NCBI GenBank assembly: GCA_024427105.1
Contig: JAKSVR010000007.1
Span: 1-28,476 of the forward strand
Direction of reading: 5' to 3'
Source: Mycoplasmoidaceae bacterium
GTDB lineage: Bacteria > Bacillota_I > Bacilli_A > Mycoplasmatales > Mycoplasmoidaceae
Length of the DNA stretch: 28,476 bases
In this document: positions 1-10,027 of the stretch, in pieces
Numbering within the stretch: position 1 is the stretch's first letter
Layout: each line of letters opens with the position of its first letter
Translations under genes and position numbers: made by a program
The notes under the pieces: generated by a model
The model's input: only the letters and a program-made list of their open reading frames with translations
Databases searched by the model: none
Told to the model about the DNA's origin: nothing

Positions 1-935
1 TTAACTTCTTGGAAAATTTCTTCTCTTAATTTAATTAATTCTGGATCTTCTTCAATATCAGCGTAGTACTTGTTGATTGTTCCAAGTAATGTTGCAGAGT
101 CTTTATCTTTTTCTGGTTCGTCTGACTTATTAACTTCAGATGGTAATAATGCAATTTCTTGTAATCTTCCATCTTTGTAAATAATCATTAAGCTCTTATC
201 GTCATCACTAGTTACAAATGTTTGTGTTCTTTGGTCATTAGCTGGGAACATTTTAGCACCACGTTCACAGAAAGCACGATAAGCTTTAGCTTGAGAATCT
301 TGACGAATATAGTCATCAGTAGATACTGCTTCATCATCTCAATCATAGTTGTAATCATCTTTCATGTAACGCTTTGTTTGAGTAATTAAGTTATCAGTTC
401 ATTTTTCATATGGATGAATGTTCATTTTACGGCCTAAAGCATGTTTACTAGCTTCTTGTGATACGAAGTATTCATGTCCAGTTTTGTCATAGAATTTAAA
501 ATCAAAATCATCTAAGAATGTTGTAAATCCAAATGTTGTATTTAATTTTAAAAAGTTTGGATATTTAACAATGTCAGAATATCAAATTGATTGAGTGAAA
601 AGATCATAGAATCATTTATGAATATCTCTTGATCATTCTTCTTCATCGCCACCAGTGAAGAATTTCTTACTTGTATCAAATGTGTTGCTACCAACAAATA
701 GAATATAGTTTCCATTAGAAAAACTATCAGTACCCAATAAGATATCATCATTTTCATAATGTTTATTAGTCATGTTAATTAATGAGTGATCGTCTCAGAT
801 ATGATTAAACGAAATATAATGAGCAACAATTGCTGATTTATAAGAACAGCTTGTTGCTGATAAAACTAGTGGCATGGTAGCGCATAAGCCACCAAGACTA
901 ATTCCTACTTTTTTAAGTAACGAAATTTTCTTCAT
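1..935 (-). CDS. Prolipoprotein, C-terminal end beyond the window
   Basis: At least 311 codons are open from the ATG at 935 to the window edge with several UGA read as Trp, and no stop is reached. The N-terminus is a typical mollicute lipoprotein signal: a KK-rich start, a hydrophobic stretch to about residue 25, then LSATSC with the likely lipidated cysteine at residue 30, so the mature protein should be anchored on the outer face of the membrane. The mature part is rich in aromatic and acidic residues (Tyr, Phe, Trp, Asp, Glu). I recognise no domain. It has none of the YTGF-type modules of the large surface protein nearby. No Shine-Dalgarno site precedes the ATG, but a TATAAT box lies about 15 bases upstream. 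It is divergent from miaB. Function unknown; a surface-exposed antigen or substrate-binding protein are both possible. Confidence 0.85.
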
Positions 936-950
936 AATAATATTTTATTA

Positions 951-956
951 ATTATA
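951..956 (-). promoter_or_regulatory. -10 box of the lipoprotein gene
   Basis: TATAAT on the minus strand, ending 15 bases before the ATG at 935, which gives a 5' leader of about 8-9 bases without a ribosome binding site. No clear -35 box is seen. The same short divergent region must also hold the miaB promoter. Confidence 0.5.
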
Positions 957-961
957 GTAAA

Positions 962-2413
962 ATTATAGAAATAATAAAAAAAATATTTGAATTACAAAAT
1001 ATCTATCCGAGCTTAGCAAAGGCTAAAACTCGGGGTTCCAAAGAAATCAAGTATTTAAATAATCTATTTAAATTGACAAAAAATCAACAAAAAATAGGTA
1101 AAAATAAATCTTTTTTTGTCCGCACTTATGGTTGTCAAGCTAATGAACGAGATAGTGAAATAATAAAAGCAATTTTAATTGAAATGGGTTTTGTTCAATC
1201 TAATGATTGAAAAGAAGCTAATCTAGTAATTTTAAACACTTGTGCAATTAGACAAAACGCCGAAGACAAAGCATTTGGTTTGCTAGGGGCATTAAAAGCA
1301 CTCAAGAAAAAACGGAAAGATTTAGTTTTTGGACTTTGTGGTTGTATGCCACAACAAGAAAAAACAATCCCTGAAGTTAAAAAGTTTTTTAATGTTATTA
1401 ACTTCATTTTTGGAACTCATAACATCTATGAATTACCCGCAATCCTAGAATATGTTTACAAAGTAAAAAAACAAATAATTCGTGTTCACAGTCATGAAGG
1501 AGACATTATTGAAAATCTTCCTGACTATCGAGAAAATAAACACAAAGCATTAGTTAATATCATGTACGGGTGCGATCATTTTTGTTCATATTGTATAGTT
1601 CCGTATACACGTGGAACTATCCGTTCGCGCACAAAAGAAGATATATTGAATGAAGTTAATAATCTAAAGAGAAAAGGTTATAAAGACATAACATTGTTAG
1701 GACAAAATGTTAACTCATACGGTATTGATTTAAAGGGTAATTATCGTTTTGTAAATTTGTTAGAAGATGTCGCTAAAACTGGTATTCCTAGAATCAGATT
1801 TGCTACTAGCAATCCATGAAATTTTAATCCAGAAATTATTTCAGTAATGGCTAAATATTCCAACTTAATGTCCTACATTCATTTGCCAATTCAGTCCGGT
1901 TCTGAAAGCATCTTAAAAAAGATGAATCGTGGAATGAAAATTAATACATATTTATCCTTTATTAAATTAATTAGAAAGCATATAAAAAACTGCACAATTT
2001 CAACCGATATAATTGTTGGTTTTCCAAATGAAACTAACAAAGATTTTTTGCAAACAATTAAGCTTTATAAAAAAGTAAAATTTGATAATGCTTATACCTT
2101 CATATACTCGCCTAGAATCGGCACTCCCGCCGCGTCAGTGGTTGATAAAATCGATCTAAAAACTAAACAAAAACGACTAGATAAATTAAATGAATTGGTG
2201 AGAAAATATTCAAAGTGAAATAACAATAAATATATCGGTAAAACTTTAGAAGTTTTAGTTGATGGAAAAAGCAAAAATAATCCAGATATTTTGACTGGTT
2301 ATTCACACAATTGAAAAGTAGTAAATTTTAAGGGCGATGCTAGGCCGGGAGAATTTGTAAAAGTTAAAATAACTGGATCAAGTTTGTTTAGTTTAAATGG
2401 CATCCAGCAATAA
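962..2413 (+). CDS. miaB: MiaB tRNA-2-methylthio-N6-adenosine methylthiotransferase
   Basis: MiaB adds the 2-methylthio group to N6-modified A37 of tRNAs that read UNN codons, using two 4Fe-4S clusters. The cluster-binding cysteines of the N-terminal domain are in [16 protein letters not shown] and GLCGCM. The radical-SAM motif CDHFCSYC (CxxxCxxC) is followed by IVPYTRG. A C-terminal TRAM domain is visible ([16 protein letters not shown]). Three UGA codons are read as Trp. The frame is open back to 941 and contains [10 protein letters not shown] before the first cysteine, a segment that matches the N-terminal extension I recall in Firmicute MiaB. No ATG, GTG or TTG lies upstream of that segment, so the start given (ATT at 962, or ATA at 965) is an inference. 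About 483 residues, near the usual length. A strong hairpin terminator follows the stop codon. Confidence 0.93.
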
Positions 2414-2415
2414 AA

Positions 2416-2446
2416 AAAGATTGGTTCAACCAATCTTTCTTTTTTT
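2416..2446. terminator. Bidirectional intrinsic terminator
   Basis: Stem AAAGATTGG / CCAATCTTT (2416-2424 with 2430-2438) around a TTCAA loop, followed by CTTTTTTT on the plus strand and preceded by A-run on the left, so it can end both miaB (plus) and the convergent membrane-protein gene (minus), whose stop codon is at 2445-2447. Confidence 0.85.
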
Positions 2447-2915
2447 ATGCTAATGCATTTTTTAGTTTTGAACCAACTATTGCACCAACGATATAACCTG
2501 CAACGTTAAATAGTGGGATGAATGTTTGTATTCATGGCACTCAGTCTTGGTCTTTCACTGTTGGGTGAAATTGGAATACTAAACTTAAGATAACATCAGC
2601 AAATACTAATGCAAATGTAATGATTAATCCAATACGAATTGCTAATGGGCTTGCACCAACTCCTCTTAGAGTTCCAGCAGCAAAGAACATTACAATTGCC
2701 AAGAAGAATCATAAAACACCCGTGATAGCGTTGATTAATGTTAGATACTTAATAGCTTCTTCTGCATTAGTCAAAACAGTTGATGATGAATGGCCATTAT
2801 CTGTTGCAAAAATAATAATTCTACAAATTATTACTGCTAATGGTACTAACAACAAAATTAAGCTAAATCTCTTAAATCATTTTGCAAATGAATGAAAAGT
2901 TTTATTTTTTGGCAT
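2445..2915 (-). CDS. Four-helix membrane protein of unknown function
   Basis: 156 residues, with UGA read as Trp at several places. Four hydrophobic segments are evident, at about residues 18-39, 57-81, 89-116 and 127-150. A short Ser/Asp-rich loop follows helix 1, and the chain ends in a short Lys-containing tail. The start is well supported by the GGAGGG site 5 bases upstream and a TATAAT box behind it. No family recognised. It is convergent with miaB, sharing a terminator, and divergent from the giant surface-protein gene, sharing a 137-base intergenic region with it, so co-regulation with the surface protein is possible but not shown. Confidence 0.8.
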
Positions 2916-2920
2916 ATATT

Positions 2921-2938
2921 CCCTCCATTCTAATTATA
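2921..2938 (-). promoter_or_regulatory. -10 box and strong Shine-Dalgarno site of the membrane-protein gene
   Basis: Reading the minus strand, TATAAT (2938-2933) is followed by GGAGGG (2926-2921) and then the ATG at 2915. The box lies so close that the transcript would begin at or just before the GGAGGG. This is the strongest ribosome binding site among the genes here that seem to head their own transcript. Confidence 0.55.
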
Positions 2939-3016
2939 ACAATGAATCTTACATAATTTTAAAATATATTATTTTTAAAATTAAATAATATTTACTATTT
3001 TTATGTATAAAATAAA

Positions 3017-3022
3017 TATAAT
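3017..3022 (+). promoter_or_regulatory. -10 box of the giant surface-protein gene
   Basis: TATAAT is followed by a leader of about 24 bases that contains AAAAAGG before the ATG at 3053. No convincing -35 element is seen in the very A/T-rich stretch upstream (2940-3000). Confidence 0.5.
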
Positions 3023-3052
3023 AAGATAGTAAAAACGAAAAAGGTAATTTTT

Positions 3053-6000
3053 ATGAAAACACAAGACCAAAAAATTAAACAAATCAAAAGATACAAAAAG
3101 ACAAGTATTGTCTTCCCAATAATTGGTGGAGTATTACTTGCTGGTGGTGCTGCTGCTGGAGTTACTATTGGTTTAATGAAGCTACCAAAGGTAACCGCAG
3201 AAAATGGTACTATCGAAATGCATGCTGGTGAATCACCAAAAGGCCAAGTTAAATTTAAATTCAAAGATAATATTAAAGATAACACGGTCACTGCTAAATT
3301 AGGAAATACAAATAGCAACGGACAAGATGATGAAGCAACCGTTGTATTTGATAATGAACATCAAGGTGGAACATCAAGCCTTGTTGATTTATATGTTGAA
3401 GGTGATGTAGCTAAACTAGACATCATGTTAGTCAACCCGCCTCAAGCTGCTGGTGAATACTCATATACATATAGTGTTACTTTCGAATATCGAAATAGTG
3501 ATGGTAAATTAATTTCTCACAAGATTAGTAACTTAAGAGTTAACTATTCAGTTAGTGATGAATGATTATACATTACTGAACCAGAAGCTTCACAATATGA
3601 AAGAACCGCTACTCTAGATACAGATGGTGCAACAAACATTGTAATTGGTAAATATTCATACCGTGGTGAATTGTCTAATATAAATGATTTAGACGCTATT
3701 TTAATTAACTATGAAGGTGGACAAGATGCTCCTCATGTTGTTCCTTCAATTATTAATCACAATGCTGAAGAAAAAACCTTTGATGTTCAAGTTTCTATTA
3801 CCAATGGTCATGGTAAAGATCAATACGATAGTTATCTTATTACTGGTAACTTACAATTTACTTTCAAGAGTACAACTGTACTTGAAAAATCACAAGACTT
3901 ACATTTAGAAATTACCGAAACTGTTAATGTTATTGAGCCTAATGAAGGATTAATCACTACTGTTCAATTAATAAATGGAACAAACGATTACAATTTTACA
4001 TTTGCTGCAGACTTACAAACAACAGGTATGTATGACTTCCGTGCTGGATTAGACAAAGCAAGTCTAAATATTACTCATGACTTTGCATGTCCTAAAGGAA
4101 TGTCTGTTGAACTTAAACCTGATGGTGTTTCTGAAAGATCAAAAAATATTAAGATTAAAGGTACTCTTCATTTTGATAATGAAGCTTTAAGATTATCTGA
4201 TTATGATTTACATTCAACTCTTGTATACAGATACACTAACAGTAAATCAATTTTCACTGATGTTTATGGTGAAAAATCATTCATTTTAAAGATCGTTGCA
4301 CAAAAAGGTATTTATGCTCCAGACATGAGCGTTCAACCTAACCATATTAAATTAATGCCAAATGATGACTTCACTGGTAGTACAGCTGGTAACAAGATTA
4401 GATTTACTGGTTTTGGTTTCTCAGGATATCCAAACTTAGATAATGTTGCTTTAGAAGGAACTGGCGATTTTGCAAATCTACCATCTGAAAACATTAGATT
4501 TGAAATTGATAGAGACAGTGTTGATCCTGGTCTACGTAAATTTGATATTGTTGGAACATTTGATAATCTTTCTGCTACAGAATGATTTGGCAGAAAATTA
4601 ACTGGTAACTTTGCATTTAAAGAAAAAGATACTGGTAACCCTATTCCATATGAACCAACAAAGGACTTTAACATTGATATTCAATGAGTAGATGGTGTTA
4701 AGGTTGTAAGTACGGAACATAAGAAAGATGTACACATTACTAAAGAACAAACTATTACTGTTGAATTTGCTAATGCAATTTGATATACAGGATTTGATAC
4801 AAATGGGCAAAAGAACAATCTTGTTCTTAAATTAGATACCATCCGAGGTCTAGAATTAATTCCTGAAAAATCAAAAATTAATTTCCAAGATCCTGAAGAA
4901 GGGGTTGTTTATGGAGTTGCATCAATTGTATTAAACTTTAAAGTAACAGATCCAAGAATTGTTGTATTCAATGTTCCAATCACATTAGGTCATTTCAGAA
5001 TTGAATATGTTGAAAAGCCAGAAGAAGCTCCTCAAGAAACATATCCATTGGATAATTTCGAAATGACAATTCTTGAAGAATATGATGTTATTGACAAGAA
5101 TGTACAAAAACAATGAGAACAACAAGTTGTTCCTTCTGCACAAGGTGCTACAACTACAATTCAATTAAAAGGTTATGAATATACTGGATTTGATTTAACA
5201 ACTCCACAAAAAATTTCTGAATTTACAGAAAACATTGAAATTTCAATGGTTGGTAAGGAAGGAATTTCAATCGCAAACAAGAAAGTTATAGCTTCTACTT
5301 CAACTGATCCAAAAACATTTGAATTAGACTTAACATTCGAAGTAAGCCAAGAATTAATGAAGGATAACAACGAAGTATTCGTTGACTTGAAATTCAAAAT
5401 TCCTGAAACTGAACCACAAGAATACATTAAATCTGATGGTTACACATTCAAACTTCTTGCTATCAATAGTTTGGATGATGAAGATGTTCCTGAAACTGTT
5501 GTTGGTCAAATTCACAAAGACTTGAGCTCTAGTGTAGTTATTCCAAACTTTACATACACTGGTTACACTGAAGGTATTGAAAATACATTAACTCCAATGT
5601 TTAAACCATCTACTGGTGGCGCAGCAGTTGAATGTAGCTTTGACAAAATTGATAAAGGTAATAGAACATTCAGTGTCCTTGTTCCATTTACAAGTGTAGA
5701 TCCTTTAGGTGCTAGCATCTCTGGAACAATTCAAATGGTAACTAAGACCACACCAGCTCAAGTAATCTGAACAAGTAAGTCAATTACAGCTGAATTAAAT
5801 ACTGTTGGTACTGTTGCTGACTATGACACAGATGCTGAAGAATCATATACAGACCGTCATGTTACAACTACTCTAGTTGAAGATGAAGAAGGTAATACAT
5901 CTGCAACATTTACATACACTGGTTTCCGATTCACTGGATTTGATGAAGAAGACCGTGATGCTTTAACAGTTACTGCAACATTTGATCTTACATCAGGTGG

Positions 6001-8830
6001 GGCACTTGATATCACTGGTGATATCGCTTGACATGAAGATAAAACTCTTGATGTAACATTTACAGCTGAATTAGGTAAAAGTGTATTCCCTGAAACATTA
6101 ACAAGTGAAAATATTACATTTACTTTAACTGCTGGTACATCTCATGATATCCTTGAAACAGGAACAGGTGACGATGAAGCAACAGCAATATATACTGTTG
6201 ATATTATTTCAGAAGAATCAATTGTTGAACCAACTCAAAAGACTTACACTAAAGAATACAAATTTGGTGATTCTGGATTAGATGTACTAATTGGTAAATT
6301 TGTACCATCATTCTATGACCCATCTCATAACCGTATTACAGTTCAAAAAACTGAAGGTACATGAGATGATAGTGTATCCGTTACAATTGATAGCTATGGT
6401 GATGATGGATTCAATATTAAAGTAGAAATTGCTGGACCTGAAGTTAAAACATATACTGGTAAGTTTGATATCTATGTTGATGGTGCAAAATTCATGACTA
6501 CTGAAACATATGTCATCACACCAACATTAAAGAAAGAAATTATAGTTGATGCTGTTACTCCATCAACTACAATCAATTTGCCATATTCAGATTATTCACA
6601 AGATGCTCAAGTTGAATTTACTGACTTTAAAACTCACGGATTAACAAGTGAAGATAAAGACAGCATTGTGGTTGACACTACTGAATTAGAATTCTCTCAC
6701 TGTTCTGGTTCTGTTGTTTCTGCAGTTCATCAATTTACTTCTGCTGATGATTTCAAGGTTGTAATTGATTTCACTGGTATTTCTAATATTCAAGATGATG
6801 CACAAATTGCTGGAAGAATTAGATTGTACGTTAATGGTACAAGTATTCAAGCAACATTAAGTATTGCAATTGATGTTAATATGGACAGCAAACCAACAAT
6901 CACGGCTCCAGTTACAGGACGTGAAGTAGAGGTTGAAATCCCATCACGTTCAACTCCTATCGCTTATGCTACATTTGAGGGATTTGCAACAGAAGGGTTC
7001 ACTGCTGAACAAAAACAATCATTGTACTTAAAAGGAGCAAGTGGTACTTTATCTGGCATAATTGATAAAGATGATGAGGATGTGCCAATTGCTGATATTG
7101 TTTGAACTGATGATAGTTTCAAATTAACACTGGCTATTGATGTAACCAAATGTACATTTGGTACTGCTTATACTGGTACTTTAAGTTTCAACCTAAAAGA
7201 TGAACCTTTTGTCCAAGATATTACAACTGATTCTGCATCTCAATTCTCAGTTACTGTTATTGACCCTATCCCTGAAGCAGAGATTATTGATACAGATGAC
7301 AAGTCACACATATTAATGTATAGTGATGACTATACTTTAGAAACAACTATTGCTGGAATTACATTTGTTGGAATTGACTATGACTCAACTCCAGAATTTA
7401 CAGTTGCGGCTACAGGTGAAGGCACTCAATGATTACTAAATGGTCAAGACATTACAAGTTATGTTACTCTTGATGTTACTCAAACTGTTTGAACTGGTCC
7501 ATATAGTGGTTCACTCGAAATTGGTGTTAAAATTGATACAAGTAGTATAGGTAGAATTGATAAAAACCAAACTATTACTGGTGGATTTACTATAAGTGAA
7601 TCAACTGGTGTTGCTACTCCATTAGTTTCTACTGATTACCAATTTACTACTCCTGAAAGTCCAATTCCTGAAAAAGGTGTTACTTTCGATGTTCTACACA
7701 CAGGTAAATTAGAAAAGAACGCTTCTGGTAAATATGAAATTAAGGTATACGGTTATGGATACACTGGATATCAAATTGATGACATTGCTAGCACATTAAC
7801 TTTCACAGGTGATTGATATGTTAATGGAATTCAAATAGCACCTCAATATGTTAGCTGCGTTGCTGATTACCATCAAGGTAGCAAATGATCTGGTACATTT
7901 GATTTAACATTCACATTTAGTGCTCCAGCTATAATGGATGGTGTTGAAGTGACATGTAATAACTTTGCTGTTGCTGAGGAAGCAACAGGTGAAGTTATCG
8001 CAGAAGATAGTACTGATTACGAGTTCATAGTTGAAGCTATTCCACAAATTAATATGGATAATGCAGTTTTCCGTTCTGAATTTAACAGAACAAATGCCGG
8101 ATGAAAAGTTACTGTTTCAGGTATTAAATCTAAGAACTTAACTATAAGTGATAAATCAGACCTAACGATTGAAACTACTGTTCATGATGATACTGCACAA
8201 ATTGATACTGATTCTATAGACTACACATACAATGAAGGTAATATTAATATGTCCTTTATGGTGTATGGTCAAGTAAATGCAAACCATGAAATGAAAGGAT
8301 CATTCATCTTTATATATACTGATCCAGATAAACTAGAACATCACTTTGTATTTAGAAATCCTTCTGATGAAAGTTGATTTGATTTAGATGGTTTAGCTGA
8401 AATTACTTCAAAACTTGATCCTGATCAAAAATTCGAAATTGGTAGCTGAGTAAAACATGGAGACCATTATGAAAGTAAAGTAAGATTGATGGGTACTTTT
8501 GATTTCAGTGGATATATTTCTTCTACTGGTGTTGTTGATACACACTTACACTGTGATATTATTCCTACTGTAACTTCAGAAGGTATTAGTCCAAACATTA
8601 TTTACATTATCGAAGATGAAGCGACATTAACAGGAAATAATAATATCGCATTTACATTAGGTATTAGCCAGGCAGAGTTTGATAGTATTGGAGAAACTAT
8701 AGAAGGTAAAATAGCTCTAAAATTCTATTATGAATTTAAATGAGGCGAGGGAATGATATCAGAACACTATGATTTACAGGAATTTGAATATGGTGCTTTG
8801 TATTATTATGAAATTGATCCTTCCCTATAA
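3053..8830 (+). CDS. Giant repetitive surface protein, N-terminally anchored
   Basis: One uninterrupted 1925-residue frame when UGA is Trp; I count 17 in-frame UGA codons and no in-frame TGG. The N-terminus is a basic tail of about 17 residues (MKTQDQKIKQIKRYKK) and a hydrophobic segment at about 18-42 (FPIIGGVLLAGGAAAGVTIG). There is no lipobox cysteine, so it is either an uncleaved membrane anchor or a type I signal. The rest is acidic, beta-rich, poor in Cys and built from diverged modules of about 124 residues. A recurring landmark is [YF]TG[FY], and a second is an xGxhxhxh strand near each module's end. This architecture suggests a rod of Ig-like domains outside the cell, for adhesion or immune interaction (inference). 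I recognise no named family. ATG 3053 has a weak AAGG site. A strong terminator follows. Confidence 0.9.
4400..8560 (+). repeat. Tandem protein modules of about 124 residues, strongly diverged
   Basis: The aligned landmark is the aromatic residue of the YTGF-like motif: RFTGFGFSGY (residue 451), WYTGFD (578), YEYTGFD (710), FTYTGYTEG (835), FTYTGFRFTGFD (955), KFGDSGLD (1071), EFTDFKTHGL (1189), TFEGFATEGF (1308), ITFVGIDYD (1438), YGYTGYQID (1570), GIKSKNLTI (1692), GTFDFSGYIS (1816). Spacings are 116-132 residues. Weaker candidates lie further upstream at about residues 67, 203 and 315. The DNA of the modules is not obviously repeated, so this is old duplication rather than a hypervariable tandem array. 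Confidence 0.7.
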
Positions 8831-8832
8831 TG

Positions 8833-8858
8833 AAAAAGAGGTTTAAACCTCTTTTTTT
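8833..8858. terminator. Bidirectional intrinsic terminator
   Basis: Palindrome AAAAAGAGG - TTTAAA - CCTCTTTTT followed by further T residues, directly after the surface-protein stop codon. In the other direction it ends the trmB transcript; the trmB stop codon (8857-8859) lies on its edge. Confidence 0.9.
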
Positions 8859-9483
8859 ATTTATATTTTCATACAATTTTATGTATTTTCTTTTTTAATC
8901 AAATAAACTTTTTCTCATATTCAGTTTGGACATTATCCTTATTAATTGATTTGGTTATTTCTTGATATAGATCTTTAGTTTGATAAACAAGTGATATATC
9001 TTTTCGATTCAAAAGAGTTTCTAGAGTGTATTGATACAAATCTGAATTATCGGTTTTAAATTCTACCAATGCATTTTTCTTTAATATTTTTTTATATAGA
9101 GATAAAAAACTTGGAGATGTTAATCTTCTCTTTGCGTGTCGTTTTTTTGGCCAAGGGTCAGAAAAGTTCAAATATAAACCAGATAACTTATGATTAAAAT
9201 TAAGATTAATTGCATCCGCACAAACAAAACAAAGATTATTAATCTTTAAGTCAGCACGATCTATTTTCATAAGAGCTTTTAGTATAACTGTTGAATATTT
9301 TTCAATGCCAATATAATATTTCTTTTTATTGTTCAATGCCTTGGCAATTAAAAAATCTCCTTTACCACTACCAATTTCTAGGTAAATTGGTTTTTTTGGT
9401 AATTTAAGATCTGCTAGCTCACAATAATTAGAATAATTCTTAATCAATTCTGGAGCATTAATGTTTGTTCTTAATCTTCCCAT
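8857..9483 (-). CDS. trmB: tRNA (guanine-N7-)-methyltransferase
   Basis: TrmB methylates G46 in the tRNA variable loop, using S-adenosylmethionine. The SAM-binding motif YLEIGSGKGDF lies at about residues 40-50, an acidic strand end in GIEKYS follows, and the family signature FSDPWPKKRHAKRRL is intact. FKTDN marks the later substrate-binding strand. With UGA as Trp the protein runs past KKFI through a basic tail to a TAA, 208 residues in all, the usual length. I chose the ATG at 9483 (MGRLRTN), where the family normally begins, over an in-frame TTG at 9504. Its start lies 26 bases inside the end of the upstream Nudix gene, so the two are co-transcribed and probably translationally coupled. 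Confidence 0.95.
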
Positions 9484-10027
9484 AATATTTATTAAATAAA
9501 TCAATGCATGTTAAAAGTGATGATAAATAGATTTGATGTTTATCATTTAATAAGATCTTTTGTACTTGTTTATAACTTAATCACTTATTAAGTGATACAT
9601 TTTCAAATACAGATCCGTCACCTTGCTTTTTTGCTGTTGGTTTAATATTGGTTACATCAAATAAAAAATTAAACACTGTTTCATTCATTTGAGTTGATGA
9701 AACACAATAACTACCTGCAACTAGATTGTTTTTAGTTATTTTAAGATTAGCTTCTTCATACACTTCGTTAATAGCATTGTCAAGTGGTGATTGATTTTCT
9801 TCAATAGAACCAGTAATTGGACATGCATATAAATCATCTCATTTTAAATGTTTAACTGTATTAACCACTGGAAGTGGTTGATAACGAATTAAGAAATAAT
9901 AGTTACCCTTTTCTTTCTTAAAACATAAGATAGCTGTAGAATTTATACCACGACGTTGGGCATAAATAAAACCTTGTTTGGTTTCATATAAAGATAAATA
10001 TTTGGTTTTATGTAATAATTTATTCAT
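9458..10027 (-). CDS. Nudix hydrolase with a degenerate Nudix box
   Basis: 189 residues including UGA Trp codons. The middle of the protein resembles ADP-ribose pyrophosphatase-type Nudix enzymes: a STAILCF strand, then RYQPLP and YACPITG leading into the box. The consensus GX5EX7REUXEEXGU reads here as GSIEEN-Q-SPLDNAI-NEVYEEANL, so the first Glu is Gln, the Arg is Asn and the last Gly is Asn, while the metal-binding core glutamates of REUXEE are kept. Activity is therefore plausible but not certain. Substrate cannot be read from the sequence; ADP-ribose or another nucleoside diphosphate derivative is likeliest. The ATG overlaps the last 8 bases of the Abi-like gene, and the 3' end overlaps trmB. 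Confidence 0.8.

Noticed and set aside
1195..1407. Minus-strand open frame within miaB, and similar antisense frames within parC, parE, rpoA, lysS and rpsK
   Set aside because: They lie wholly inside well-supported genes, have no ribosome binding site and show no recognisable protein features.
2940..3010. A/T-rich stretch with TTTTAAAA repeats before the giant gene, considered as an origin or a phase-variation tract
   Set aside because: There is no DnaA-box cluster and no long homopolymer or short tandem repeat; it is ordinary A/T-rich intergenic sequence.
3053..8830. Giant protein as a gliding-machinery protein (Gli349-like) or an LRR BspA protein
   Set aside because: It is much shorter than the gliding proteins and has neither leucine-rich repeats nor sequence I can match to them.
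9484..9504. TTG start for trmB seven codons upstream
   Set aside because: TrmB normally begins at the MGRLR-type segment, and the ATG at 9483 is available.
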